The notes beneath the pieces are model-generated. The model worked only from the letters and a program-made list of their open reading frames with translations, was not told where the DNA came from and ran no database searches. Shown piece by piece: positions 10,762 to 21,180 of a stretch of 64,000 nucleotides of DNA (position 1 is the stretch's first letter; each line of letters opens with the position of its first letter). The DNA is taken from the NCBI RefSeq assembly GCF_010183535.1, contig NC_071329.1:16320879-16384878 (forward strand), read 5' to 3'. The translations under genes and the position numbers were made by a program. The stretch comes from Caenorhabditis remanei (taxonomy: Eukaryota > Nematoda > Chromadorea > Rhabditida > Rhabditidae).

Positions 10762-12064
10762 ATGGGAAACAGACACTCAAAATCTTCCGATTCGCATGAA
10801 GCAAGACTCGCAGAGGATGGAAATGAGAAAACCGATGTGAATAACTTCATCGGTGTCTTCTACAAAATAAAATCGTCTGGGAACGTCTCAATCAATGCGA
10901 ACGGATCCACGGTGTCTTCATCAAAGGAACCGCAAGCATCGCCATGGAGTGTGAGTGTTAGTTATCAAAACATCATCTTGTTTAGAACTCTTTTGTAATT
11001 GAAAACATGAGACATTAGTGGACTCAAAGACGTCGAGCACAAAATCAGAGGCCTAGGAGTAAATCTTCTGAAAAAGTAACAAAAATCTTGAAAAAAGAAA
11101 CGGATTCAGAAACATGGTTCCGGCCAAAAAGATATGTACTTTAACCATTTTTAGTTGCAAATGCCCTACTTTGAGAGTGTGCGAATCATACAGAACAAAA
11201 GTGGAGCTACATTTTTAGCCATTTTTAGTGGACAGCTCAAAAATCACTCCACTCCGCACTAAAATTAGACGATTTGAGGAAGAAATTACTTTGTCGATAC
11301 ATAACTTTCTAGGGAGAGATTGTACAAAAAAGTTATAAACTAAAAAAATGAAGTTCTACTTTTGATCTTTATGATTCATCAAAATTCTACTAGATGAGAT
11401 ATTCAGTGATACCGTAACACACTCTCAAAGGAAGACAACTTCAACTGAAAATGGCCGTATTCCATAACTCTTTGAAAGGTACCGTAATCCCCAAACTTTG
11501 AGATTAGAGGAACAATTCCGACTTGAACGTTCCCATTATCAATAAAAATACTTCGTTCTTTTTCAAGGCCCAGATTTTAACAAGCCCCGAATTTCTCAAA
11601 TTTATTAAGAATTCAATTTTTTCTGTGCAAGAGAAGTTCGCGGCGACCACGCCCACTCCCATTTTAACGCTGCGTTCTATTTTTGAACACTATCGCAAAA
11701 AAGGGCGTGGCCGCCGTGTGTGAGCGGCGCGAACTTCTCTTGCACAGAAAAAATTGAATTCATAATAAGAATCCACCAAAATTTAGAGATATTTAAAGTT
11801 CCCAAAAAAACGTAATTTTCTTTCGGAAAGAGATTCCTTTCTTTGATATTTTCTTAACAATTATTTTTCCAGAGCACACAAAGGGACGACAACAACGGAA
11901 ATCATGCCATCGACTACGGACAACATTCCATCGAAAGAACAAATGAGGGCGAGATGATTCAACGAAGAGAGCCGTCCTTCGTCGGTGACCAGTCTCAACA
12001 GCGTCCAAGAGAATACTCGCACTCTACTCGGTACCCAGCCAACATCGTGAATCGAACAATATGA
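10762..12064 (+). CDS. Small MGS-family protein, copy 1 (likely N-myristoylated)
   Basis: Two exons, 10762-10950 and 11873-12064, give 126 aa. The protein begins MGNRHSKSSDSHEA: Gly2 and Ser6 fit the N-myristoylation rule, and the basic/serine start resembles the SH4 region of Src kinases, although no kinase follows. The middle has VNNFIGVFYKIKSSGNVSI and ANGSTVSS; the rest is polar and Gln/Arg/Asp-rich. No known domain is recognised. TTTTTTAG lies 16 bp before the ATG, a likely trans-splice acceptor. Exons 2 and 3 of the minus-strand relatives (copies 3 and 5) are missing, so this is the short form. The intron holds an old inverted-repeat MITE at 11604-11766. Heat-shock elements lie about 1 kb upstream. 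Confidence 0.65.
11604..11766. mobile_element. GTGCAAGAGAAGTTCGCG foldback MITE
   Basis: TGTGCAAGAGAAGTTCGCGG and its mirror CGCGAACTTCTCTTGCACA form the arms, extending outward through AATTTTTTCTG/CAGAAAAAATT to GAATTC. The centre has GCCACGCCC and GGGCGTGG. It lies in the MGS intron just before the last exon, as in four sister copies, so it inserted before the family was duplicated. Confidence 0.8.
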
Positions 12065-12733
12065 CAATATGTAATCAATTGATTCTGATTATTCTCTTTA
12101 TCATTTTACTTGTAGATTGTGTTTTTTTTTTCATTTCTTAGATCTGTTCTGTCAACTTATTAAATTTCTTGGTTTTCACCTCGAGCAATCTTCTGGTTTA
12201 AAGAATAAATATTAAATTCTGAAACAAGCGGTTAAAAAAATTAAGAGAAATAAATATAAAAGAAGAAGAAAAAAGAAATATTTTTTGAAAACGGAACGAA
12301 GAGTACGGTAGACAACTCCGCAAACACGTTGCGGACCTACAGTACCATATCTGTTTTCATATAATTTTGTTTTCTCGATGACGTCATTATTTTTGTTAGT
12401 TTTTGGATTATTATTAGTTAAATTGAACGGAAAACTGCCAAAAATCTGTCAAAAATCTTTCAAAATAATCAAAAATCAATTAGAAATCGAAAAATAAATC
12501 AGTCGCTGTGAAGGCTAGCTCTAAAAATCAGTGTGTTTGAAGATTTTATGAACTGCAATTTGTTTTCCACCAGAAATAGTTATTAATTTTCTCTGAATGT
12601 TCCATCGCGATATTTTAGCTCGGTACAGTTATTAAAACCGCGCTCTACCGAAATTACCTTGAGAAATGTATCTTTTTCTCCGAGACTCTCAATTTCGCAT
12701 TTCACTCAATCGAAAATTAAAGTTTCAGACAAA
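12065..12733. other. Intergenic between MGS and MATH-BTB genes
   Basis: No gene is seen. A shared segment at 12290-12440 (GGAACGAAGAGTACGGTAGA, TTGCGGACCTACAGTACC) also precedes the other MATH-BTB copies. At 12632-12716 lies half of a TTAGCACGACAC MITE (ACCGCGCTCTACCGAAATTACC). TTTCAG at 12724-12729 is the likely trans-splice acceptor of the next gene. Confidence 0.5.
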
Positions 12734-13792
12734 ATGCCGGTTCCCGAAGAGAAGGAATTCGTGATGAGACACTGTTTCAGTAAGTGGTATACTGACGAAT
12801 TCGGACCGAAGGAGATTCGTTATAATATTCCTTGGTAAACAAATACAAATTTATTTTTTTTTAACTCAAATTTCAGGAGTATGCAATTATACTGCAAGAG
12901 ACATTGCCTAGAGGCCTACCTGTTCTGTTGGAAAGAAGATTCTGGATGGTCGATCGACGCCGACTATGAAGTGAAATTCGTGGGAAAAAGAAAGAGTTTC
13001 GGAGTGAAAGGAACTGTTCGATTCGATGGATATGAATCATTTGCGAATCACATGCTCCCATTTGCGAAGGCGAATTCGCATTTGGTGAATGACAAGTTGA
13101 AAGTCGAATGGCGTATTAAAATTAACAAAATGACTGGATTCGATGACGAGGATTCTTCTGGAAATAAGGAGAATGATGATATCGTTCTGAAAGTGAAAGG
13201 AGAGAAGTTCGAAGTGGATAAGAAGGTATGAAACTCCATTCTGAACTGATCCAAACCCCTTACTTTTCAGTTTCTTGGCGAAAACTCTACCTATTTCAAC
13301 AATTTATTCTTCAAAAGTTCCGATGAATCTGGAAAAACTGAAATCGAACTCGAAGACGTCGATCCACAAGAATTCAAAAAGTTTCTCAAGGTTCTCCGCG
13401 AAGAGGAGCCTATCGATGGTACGGGAAACAAAAAAACACAATTTTAATAGAATTAAAGTCTTTTTATTTTCAGATGAAACGGTCGAAGAAATTCTGAAGT
13501 TGGCAGACAAATACGACTCTAAAAATGCATTGAAAAGATGCGAGGAATTCCTCATCGATAAATCCAAGAAGCCGCTGAAAATGAAATTCAATGCAGCGAT
13601 CCAATACAAGCTGAATAAACTCAAGGTAGCCTTGTACAAAATACAAAGAAATAATCTCAGTTTTTGCAGAAGAAATGCATGTCAAACATGGAATCCAAAG
13701 AAGATATTCAAGAGATCGCTGAAGAAGACGCTCGTCATTTCAATGCTTCGGTTTGGAAGGAGCTGCTTCAGAAGGCTCTTTCTTTGGATTAA
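12734..13792 (+). CDS. MATH-BTB protein (BATH family), copy A
   Basis: Five exons join in frame: 12734-12834, 12877-13225, 13271-13418, 13474-13625 and 13670-13792, giving 290 aa. Residues about 5-140 form a MATH domain (SMQLYCKRHCLEAYLFCWKE, GYESFANHMLPF), and about 145-235 a BTB domain (DIVLKVKGEKFEVDKKFLGE, STYFNNLFFKSSDE, VDPQEFKKFLKVL), followed by a helical tail (LADKYDSKNALKRCEEFLID). It is expected to bring a substrate to a CUL3 ubiquitin ligase in cytoplasm or nucleus. The ATG lies 4 bp after TTTCAG. Of the four close copies, A and B are the intact ones. It lies 670 bp downstream of an MGS gene on the same strand. Confidence 0.9.
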
Positions 13793-14518
13793 TTTTGTTT
13801 TTGTTACTTTTTTTGTTAATCAAAATACCCATTTTATCAATGAAAATAAATATAACCGAGTTTGTTTTGAAATGATATCGTGCCGCTGTTAAAATTTCAG
13901 TGTTTTTTCTATTTTTTCTTAATTTCTTTATTGAGAGAACAGGCTTGGTTTTGCAAAACGGCCATTAAAGTTGCGGTCCGAATTTGACTTTTTCAACTTT
14001 TTCATAATTTTTAATACCGCTGGTCATGCGTCTTCAAATGCTCTCGTTCAGTGATCACTCAGTTTTAATGCGGTTGGTTGTAGAAATACTCTAAATACAT
14101 CTCCGCCTGAGTTTTCAGATTTCCCGCAAATCATGAACAACATCGGGAAGGGACGTCAGAAAAACGGATCGTCACTTCACTGGGAGTTTCAAGAACAGTC
14201 CGGGACAGCCTCCCTCCCCTCTCGTTTCATTGTTAATATTTCCGTTTTTTCAAATATCAAATTGTCTCTTCCCGTCTATACTCTCCAACGATTCAACTCA
14301 AAAAAATGTTGAGTTTAAAAAAACTCTACTGCTGACGAGACCGCGCTCTCAATCCAGAATTTTAAATATTTTCTTGTCCAGTAGAAAGCGGTCGAAACAA
14401 GGATTTTTGAAAATAGAAAGTTACCGAAAACGTGGAAAAAAAAGGAAAAAAAATAAATTTCACGTGACAAAAAACGTGAAATTTGCAAAATTTTTGAGAA
14501 AAAAACCTTTTTCACGCT
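13793..14518. other. Intergenic; 3' UTR and start of shared repeat block
   Basis: An AATAAA follows the gene near 13846. About 14020-14165 is a decayed copy of the short sequence seen at 26527-26660 and 39049-39215. From about 14325 (TCTACTGCTGACGAGACCGC) begins the left edge of the repeat block otherwise seen at 8402 and 39277, here stopping at 14518. Confidence 0.45.
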
Positions 14519-14752
14519 AGAATATATCATAAATTTCATAAAAAGTATCAAAAAACAGAATTCTTTCTTTTCTTTATGACTTCCAACACCATTCTTTCTT
14601 GTGTCGGATCCTGTAAGACTCGGTCAGTTACGCTGCGAGTAGTCTTACCTATGGGCTGTGTTTACTCACGGTAGACGTGGGATTGAATCCTCCCGGGCTA
14701 AAATATATCATAAATTTCATAAAAAGTATCAAAAAACGGAATTATTTCTTTT
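14519..14752. repeat. Single copy of the 181-bp satellite unit
   Basis: One unit (TATGACTTCCAACACC, TCGGATCCTGTAAGACTCGG, GGATTGAATCCTCCCGGG) is bounded by two copies of ATATATCATAAATTTCATAA. The downstream sequence to about 16.5 kb matches 53270-55100, so this is the unexpanded counterpart of the array at 48781-53312. Confidence 0.8.
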
Positions 14753-15511
14753 TCAAAACTTTCCATCTCGAAACTCCTTCTTCACGGGCTATCATCAAAG
14801 TGCGGATTCGTCTCTCCCAAGGGTAATTCTGGATAGACTCAATTAATTTTTTTGAAGAACATTATTGATTCTTATCAAATTCAAACCACTCTTCTCCTTC
14901 TCGCGCCAGAAGTAAGTTCCACCTTAGTTATCAGCAATGAGCGAAAGTTGAGGAAAATTAGCAGTACCGGGTAAAGGATGCAGATGAGGTTGAATAGGAA
15001 TAGTTTCTGAATGAGTTGAATAAGATGAGATGACTACCCTTTCCTCCCCTTGTATACAATCTGCCAGATGGGATTGTTCGAATAAGCGCGTTGTAAAACG
15101 CGGAGCTCTTGGAAACTTGGTATCGATCGGGCAGTGACTCATTTGGTTAAATGAGGGAATCAAGGTTGCACGGTATTCCGACTTCTAATTTCCTTTTCGG
15201 AAAATCGGATATCTGAAATTTTTTCCGAATTTTTTTTCGGAAAAACCGGAAAATTCGGAAAATTTCGGAAAATGACAAAAACGACTTATTCGGGCCTGAA
15301 ATCAAGGAATATAATTAAAATATCAATGATATTATTGAGGGTAAGCAATAAAAACAACATATTAATTGTCCGGCCCGCTATTCTGATGGCCAAACCCATC
15401 AACCGAATGTTTTTTTTTTCAGTACCTCAAAAAAATCAAATTTTCCGACATTATTCGGAAAATTTCGGAAAATCGGAAAAATCGGAAATTCCGATTTCCG
15501 GTTTTAAACAA

Positions 15512-15658
15512 GCCTGCTCTACATGGCTGAAAAGTACGATACTCATGATGTTACGAAGAAATATGAAAAATTCCTTCGATGAATCGGAGAAGAAGTTGAA
15601 GAAGGATTTGCAATTAGAAATCAAATGTAAACTGGATAAACTGAAGGCATCCATTTGA
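15512..15658 (+). pseudogene. MATH-BTB C-terminal fragment with frameshift
   Basis: The sequence encodes MAEKYDTHDVTKKYEKFLR and then, after a frame change at a CGATGA stop, DESEKKLKKDLQLEIKCKLD and KLKASI. This aligns to the BTB-adjacent helices of the MATH-BTB genes (ADKYDSKNALKRCEEFL). Only this part survives. The copy at 54076-54222 has the same lesion. Confidence 0.7.
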
Positions 15659-15777
15659 TAATTTTCTGAAAACTTTTAATAAAGATTTCAGAGATATTAC
15701 AGTGAAATAGAAACTATGATTTATAAGAAAAATATTTACATAAGAAAAAAGAAAAATTCAACACGAGATGTTATTAC

Positions 15778-16270
15778 TTAATTTCCATCGTTGTCCTTGT
15801 CGTCTACAGTGAGAAATCTTCTCCAATTTTGTACGTTGACTTTAGTCAAGTATCTTATATCTGGACAATTCACGTCTTGGAGTAGAAGCCACGTGTGAGT
15901 TCGAACCTCGGGCGATCCAATTGACACAACGTGGTAACAACGCATCTGAAATATCAATTTTATTGAAACCCCTTTTTTCTTTGAAAGAGACTCACTTTTG
16001 GCCACCCTTCTGATTCGAACTCCACGGGGTAAGGTTCTCCTGCCAGATCACGAAAGTTTCGATAAGAGAAGACAGCTGATTCTCCTGAATTTGTTTGCAA
16101 ATGCACCGTGTCCGGAGTCAGTTGCTCCTTTCTATGGGATTCGCATACTTCCATCTGCCGGCCAGCTTCTTCTTTCGAATTCTGATCGGTTTTATTGATC
16201 CATCTTTCCGGAAATGAGCATTGATTTCTGATTCCTTGGTCCGAGTCTGGAGTACTCGAGTCAGATCCGT
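15778..16270 (-). CDS. Unrecognised family X gene, copy 1, 5' end unresolved
   Basis: Two exons, 15996-16270 and 15778-15945, join in frame. The first encodes polar sequence with LTPDTVHLQTNSGESAVFSY, RNFRDLAGEPYPVEFESEGW; the second MRCYHVVSIGSPEVRTHTWL, LLQDVNCPDIRYLTKVNVQN, WRRFLTV and an acidic end. No known domain is recognised and no signal peptide is visible. The start is unclear: the frame runs to an acceptor-like TTTACAG at the upstream edge, which abuts a GC-rich MITE (16291-16553) that may have displaced the first exon. Conservation of frame and intron with copies at 28.8 and 54.3 kb suggests real coding sequence. Confidence 0.55.
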
Positions 16271-16290
16271 CTGTAAAATTTCATCTGATC

Positions 16291-16553
16291 CATAGTTGTC
16301 AAGGCCCGGTAAAATATTTTCAAGGCCCGGCTTCAAAAAATGATCCTTTTTTTTCCAATTTTTTTCCAATTTTTTTCAATTTTTCATCGAAATTGTGAAC
16401 ATTTTCGATAATTTTTCAGAATTTCTTTCAGTTCTGATTGATAGTCGAAAATTTGACTTTTTCGAGAAAAAATTTGAAAAATTTGAAAAAATTTGAAAAT
16501 TTGACTTTCGCGCCGATTTGCCCCGGCCTCCGGGCCGGTCCTTGACAACTATG
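16291..16553. mobile_element. GC-rich hAT-like MITE (CATAGTTGTCAAGG ends)
   Basis: CATAGTTGTCAAGGCCCGG at the left and CCTTGACAACTATG at the right are flanked by ATCTGATC on both sides (16283-16290, 16554-16561), an 8-bp duplication. The middle is AATTTTT-rich. Sister insertions lie at 29320-29548 and 54863-55122 in the same place upstream of family X. Confidence 0.8.
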
Positions 16554-17327
16554 ATCTGATCGACAAAGTGATTTCTTACTCAAATCGTTCCTTTTTAGTG
16601 CAAAATAAAAGGATTTTTGAGCTATTCCCTTAAAATGACCATAACTCTCTAAAGAGTGTCCGTACAAAAAAGTTGTCAACTACAAAATTGAAGTTCTACT
16701 TTTGATCTGTATGGTTTGTACATAATTTATTTTGTGGGACAATCAGTAATACCGCAGCACCCTTTAAAAGTTGATCATTTTCAACTGAAAAAGGCCAAAT
16801 TGGATATCTTACTGCGCGGTACTGTATCTAAATGACGTCTTCAACTGGAGATATTCTCGAAAGTCCACCTTTTTTGTCAAAAATTCGTAGAAAAGTCAGA
16901 TTTCGAGATCTCAAAGCTTTTGGTTTTTTGGGATAAAAGAGCAAATCATAGTAGACTAGTAGGGAAATTCAAAATTCAAATAAGAATTTCAATGTTCAAA
17001 ATTTAAGCTCAATATTATTGAGAAGTGGCCGAAAACGCTGGTGCCAAAAAGACTATTCTAAAAAAGATTTGAGACTTCATCGAATTTTCTGGGTGTTGTC
17101 CAACATTCTAATAACTTTTTAGAAAGGATTCAAACAAAAAAGTTGTCAACTAAAAAAGTGAAGCTCTAGGTTTGATCTACACTTCTAATATCTATCGGCA
17201 CTATGCTAAAAGTTGTTTCATCGAGACTCATGTACTTAAATGTAATCATTTCCCAAGTTCTCTGCTCATTTCATGACTTCCTACATTAAATTGAAAAGAT
17301 GCTCGCTCTCAATTTTTTATAAACATT
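16554..17327. repeat. Dispersed AAAAAGTTGTCAACTA repeat region
   Basis: No gene is seen. The words TACAAAAAAGTTGTCAACTA, GAAGTTCTACTTTTGATC and TCAGTAATACCG recur here and near 11330, 17130, 18000, 29660, 32080, 32970, 42290, 46770, 55240, 55700 and 56580 in both orientations. Function unknown. Confidence 0.5.
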
Positions 17328-19025
17328 TCATACGCTATCTCTTCGATTCATGATGACACTTGTGTTCCGAGAAGATTGTTCGTCTCTGGGACGCTCTTGA
17401 GAGTGGTCGTCGGCGTACGAGAGCTCTCTTTCTTGAATCTGGTCGTCATTTGGTCCTTCGATGGCATGCTGTCCGTAGTTGTCTTCCCTTGATGTACTCT
17501 GGAAAAATAATTGTTAAGAAAATATCAAAGAAAGGAATCTCCCTCCGAATGAAAATTACGTTTTTTTGCGAACTTTAAATATCTCTAAATTTTGGTGGAT
17601 TCTTATTATTGATTAAATTTTTTTTGTGCAAGAGAAGTTCGCGCCGCACACACACGGCGGCCACGCCCATTTTTTGCGATAGTGTTCAAAAATAGAACGC
17701 AGCGTTAAAATGGGAGTGGGCGTGGTCGCCGCGAACTTCTCTTGCACAGACAAAATTGAATTCATAATAAATTTGAGAAATTCGGGGCTTGTTAAAATCT
17801 GGGCCTTGAATAAGAACGAAGTATTTTTATTGATAATGGGAACGTTCAAAGTCGGAATTGTTCCTCTAATCTCAAAGTTTGGGGATTACAGTACCGGTCA
17901 AAGAGTTATGGAATATGGCCATTTTCAGTTGAAGTTGTCTTCCTTTGAGAGTGTGTTACGGTATCACTGAATATCTCATCTAGTAGAATTTTGATGAATC
18001 ATAAAGATCAAAAGTAGAACTTCATTTTTGTGGTTGATAACATTTTTGTACAATCTCTCCCTAGAAAGTTATGTATCGACAAATAATTTCTTCCTCAAAT
18101 CGTCCCATTTTAGTGCAAAGTGTGCAAAAACCTACTGGATGTGACAATCAGAATTACCATGACACACTCCCAAAGTTGGACATTTGCAACTGAAAATGGC
18201 CAAAGTCTATATATTTTTGGCTTCTGAATCCGTTTCCTTTTTCAAGATTTTTTGTTAGTTTTTCGGAAGATTTAATGGAAACAATTTAAATCCAAAAGGG
18301 AGAGAGATAAGAGAATTCGTTGTTTTTGGGAAACTGAAAATGACGCTTCGATCTCTAATTTCATCATTCAAATTTATCAAAAAGCAGTCTGAAACCTGGT
18401 TTATAAGTTTTCAAGGATGCGTTTTTGATAGCTATGGGCCGGTTTTCAAGTGAGTATAACCGATTAGAAATGTACCCCTGTAGGAGGAAGAAAATTTTTA
18501 AATAGAGAATTTTCAATCAAGATCAAGTTAGAAGCGCCAATATTCACAAAAGTTGAAGCCGAATTCAATTCTTCTCATGACTTTCTAAGAGTGAATGAAT
18601 CCACTTACTGTGAAGAGTGGAGGTCCTTGAATCGAATCGTTTGCAGCTGCATCGTTTTGGCTCACAATTTCACGTTGTCTCATGTTCTGAGACTGGTACT
18701 TTTAGTGGAATACGACAATATCAATCTCACTCGTTTTCTTGTCATCTGCTGTCTCTTCCGTTCCTTTTCACGCTGCATGTAGTATGGAGACGTCTAAAAT
18801 TGATGATGTAATCAGTAATAAAAAAAATTAACAAATTCTCACTTTTTTTTACTTTTCCAGGGATGAAGACACCGTTGATCCGTTTGCATTTATCGACACG
18901 TTCCCAGATGATGTAATTTTGTAAAGTACACCGGTGAAGTTATTCACACCGGCGTATTTCTCTTTTGCATCCTATGCCAGTTTTGCCTCATTCGAATCCG
19001 CAGATTTTGAGTGTCTGGATCCCAT
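17328..19025 (-). pseudogene. MGS-family gene, copy 2, broken by stops in exon 1
   Basis: Exon 1 (18843-19025) begins MGSRHSKSADSNEAKLA and then hits an in-frame TAG where the relatives have GAG; a second TAA lies near the exon end. Exon 2 (~18735-18793), exon 3 (~18609-18687) and the last exon (17328-17498) still align with copy 3, with splice sites present. The TAG makes a 17-residue product at best. The MITE at 17605-17768 lies in the last intron. Confidence 0.75.
17605..17768. mobile_element. GTGCAAGAGAAGTTCGCG foldback MITE
   Basis: Arms TGTGCAAGAGAAGTTCGCGC and GCGAACTTCTCTTGCACA surround GGCCACGCCC and GGGAGTGGGCGTGG. It lies in the last intron of MGS copy 2. Confidence 0.75.
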
Positions 19026-19324
19026 TGTTCTCGTTGTTTCTAAAAAAATGGAGATGTCGGTTGGATGAAGTTTTTACTGCTAATTTCTAGGCTGGCTATC
19101 TTTTTAACCAAAGAAGTCAATGTCTACTTTTGACCGTATTCCGTTTAGTATTCAAAATGCTTATCTTGCTATAATTCTACCGTCGTCGCCAAAAATTCAA
19201 AAATGACTTTCATCGTTCTTTCGACGTGTTACGTATTATCTGCATGTGAGTTTTTCTATATATTTTCAGAGTAGCGTGTCGTCTCACGAGAAAAATTATT
19301 TTTTCAACTCAACCGAGATATAAT

Positions 19325-19552
19325 CAGACTTGTCACGAGCACGGGGCAAAAGTTTTGAAATTTCGAATTTTTTGAAAAAGTACAGTTCTCGACAAAAAAC
19401 TTAAAATGCAATCATGAGTATGTATGATAAATTAAGCACTTTTACTCTACATTTCGGTAAATTCTAAGAAAAAACCATTTTATAATGAGTACCCAATTTT
19501 GAATCCTGGCCGAACGGTCCGGCCTGGCCTGGCCCGATTTTTGACAAGTCTG
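19325..19552. mobile_element. GC-rich hAT-like MITE (CAGACTTGTCA ends)
   Basis: CAGACTTGTCA at the left and TTGACAAGTCTG at the right are flanked by GATATAAT (19317-19324 and 19553-19560). It is the inverted counterpart of the element at 10232-10462, lying upstream of MGS copy 2. Confidence 0.8.
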
Positions 19553-19664
19553 GATATAATTATTAGCACGACACGCGTATTACAACCGCGCTCTACCGAT
19601 AATCAATGAAAATTGTGTGCGAAATTAAGAGACTCAGAGAAAAAGAGAAATTTCTCAAGGTAAT

Positions 19665-19957
19665 ATAAAAGGATCAAGACTCGCCTGTCTTGTCTTTTAG
19701 TCTTGGTGTGTTTCTTCTAACCCTTTGATATGTTGCAACATATTTATTAAATAGTATAAATAGTCGGTATAAGAGAGGTGCCAAGAGGCAAGCTACTCCG
19801 ACCGATGCGTATGCATAAAGTGAGGAAAAAGGCCGTTCGTACGGAAAGATAGTGGAAAGTGTAAACAAGAGGGGTCATTGGAGATAAATCATTCTGCGCG
19901 CTGGCAGGAACAACAGAATAATAAAAGAATGACAGGAACGTATTTTGCCCTGTCACA
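19665..19957 (-). repeat. LTR (3' LTR on minus strand)
   Basis: This copy of the 293-bp LTR is preceded on the minus strand by the polypurine tract at about 19958-19969. It holds a TATAAATA-like sequence (TAGTATAAATAGTCGG on the plus strand). The short open frames inside both LTRs are not credible genes. Confidence 0.85.
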
Positions 19958-20851
19958 TCCCCGCTTCTTAGGAAAAGATGGTTCGTCCTCGAACCACAAA
20001 AATGATTGATGGAATTTTAAATTCGAATTAGAACCATTTCCCCCCAAAAAGTATAACAATAGAACAATAACAAAACAAAGCTTTGCGGGTTCTCCCTCCT
20101 TTTCGAATAGCTACTTCGTCCCTGAAGTCTCATATCCCATGGAATGATATGAAAAATCTAGTTAGAAATAATTACACGAAAAACCTTAACATCCAAAAGA
20201 ATAAACACAATGTACTAATATTCTATCACTAAACTTATAAACTAATACGTCGGAAAAAGTCACTCTCAATAACTGATACTCTAACTCGATTAGTGACAAC
20301 GACAAAACACTAAGAATCTGAGATACAATAAAATCAAATGAAACTCGACAATACAAAATAGTGAAAATCAAACTAGGAATGTAACTCTCAAAAGATTACC
20401 ATACAATTCATAAGTTAACAATGGACAGAGGTCCCAACTCAAAATCCATTGGTCTCAAAACTAATCCTACTCGATAATTACCTAGGTGTAGAGATGCCTT
20501 AACAATACACTAGAATAATTTCTTTGGGGTAACGCCTACTACTCAGTGGATCAAACTTTTCGATAATTGTTAATGAGAACAGAACTTATGATTGCCAGTT
20601 GAGAAGTCAGCATCCGACGGTTGACATCACAGCATCCGCATTGGAGATCAGCTTCCGGAAAATCGGCTCACAAATAATAGAAAAAGGAATAGTAGAACGG
20701 CAAAACAGAAGGGAATAAATAGACAGTTCGGTACCCAGGTGTAGCGGTAAAACTCGGGAGCACCGAGGAATATGAATCCTTGACCGAGAGTTCACGGATA
20801 ACTACTGATTATAGGCGAATCAGTTGAAATCCTACTCTTAGGAACCTCCAT

Positions 20852-21144
20852 ATAAAAGGATCAAGACTCGCCTGTCTTGTCTTTTAGTCTTGGTGTGTTT
20901 CTTCTAACCCTTTGATATGTTGCAACATATTTATTAAATAGTATAAATAGTCGGTATAAGAGAGGTGCCAAGAGGCAACCTACTCCGACCGATGCGTATG
21001 CATAAAGTGAGGAAAAAGGCCGTTCGTACGGAAAGATAGTGGAAAGTGTAAACAAGAGGGGTCATTGGAGATAAATCATTCTGCGCGCTGGCAGGAACAA
21101 CAGAATAATAAAAGAATGACAGGAACGTATTTTGCCCTGTCACA
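20852..21144 (-). repeat. LTR (5' LTR on minus strand)
   Basis: This LTR is nearly identical to 19665-19957. The putative primer binding site begins at 20850-20851 on the minus strand. Confidence 0.85.
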
Positions 21145-21180
21145 GTAATTTCGGTGGAGCGCAGTTGTAAGAACTATGCT

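Larger units (their letters stand above)
19665..21144 (-). mobile_element. Non-autonomous LTR retrotransposon, 1480 bp
   Basis: Two direct LTRs of 293 bp (19665-19957 and 20852-21144) flank 894 bp with no gag or pol frame. A 5-bp target duplication GTAAT lies at 19660-19664 and 21145-21149. Read on the minus strand, the LTR begins TGTGACAGGG. The bases just inside the upstream LTR start TGGAGGTTC after one base, a position expected for a tRNA primer site, and AAGAAGCGGGGA, a polypurine tract, abuts the other LTR. I see one clear LTR difference (AAGCTAC versus AACCTAC), so the insertion is recent. Movement must have used proteins from another element. Confidence 0.88.
19563..21180. mobile_element. 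TTAGCACGACAC MITE split by an LTR retrotransposon
   Basis: The left part (TTAGCACGACACGCGTATTA to AATTTCTCAAGGTAAT) and right part (GTAATTTCGGTGGAGCGC to GTTGTAAGAACTATGCT) rebuild a copy like 34497-34605. The interruption is the element at 19665-21144, with GTAAT repeated at both edges. Confidence 0.75.

Noticed and set aside
12873..13061. Open frames on the strand opposite MATH-BTB exons (also near 25308, 43815, 62211)
   Set aside because: They are mirror frames of conserved exons, lack splice logic, and recur only because the exons themselves are conserved.
13275..13892. Long plus-strand frame of about 200 aa overlapping MATH-BTB exons 3-5 (also 62613-63215)
   Set aside because: It reads through introns in the wrong frame of the real gene; the five-exon MATH-BTB model explains the region better.
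19674..19956. Two overlapping frames of 64-69 aa repeated at 20861-21143
   Set aside because: They lie inside the LTRs and are duplicated only because the LTRs are.
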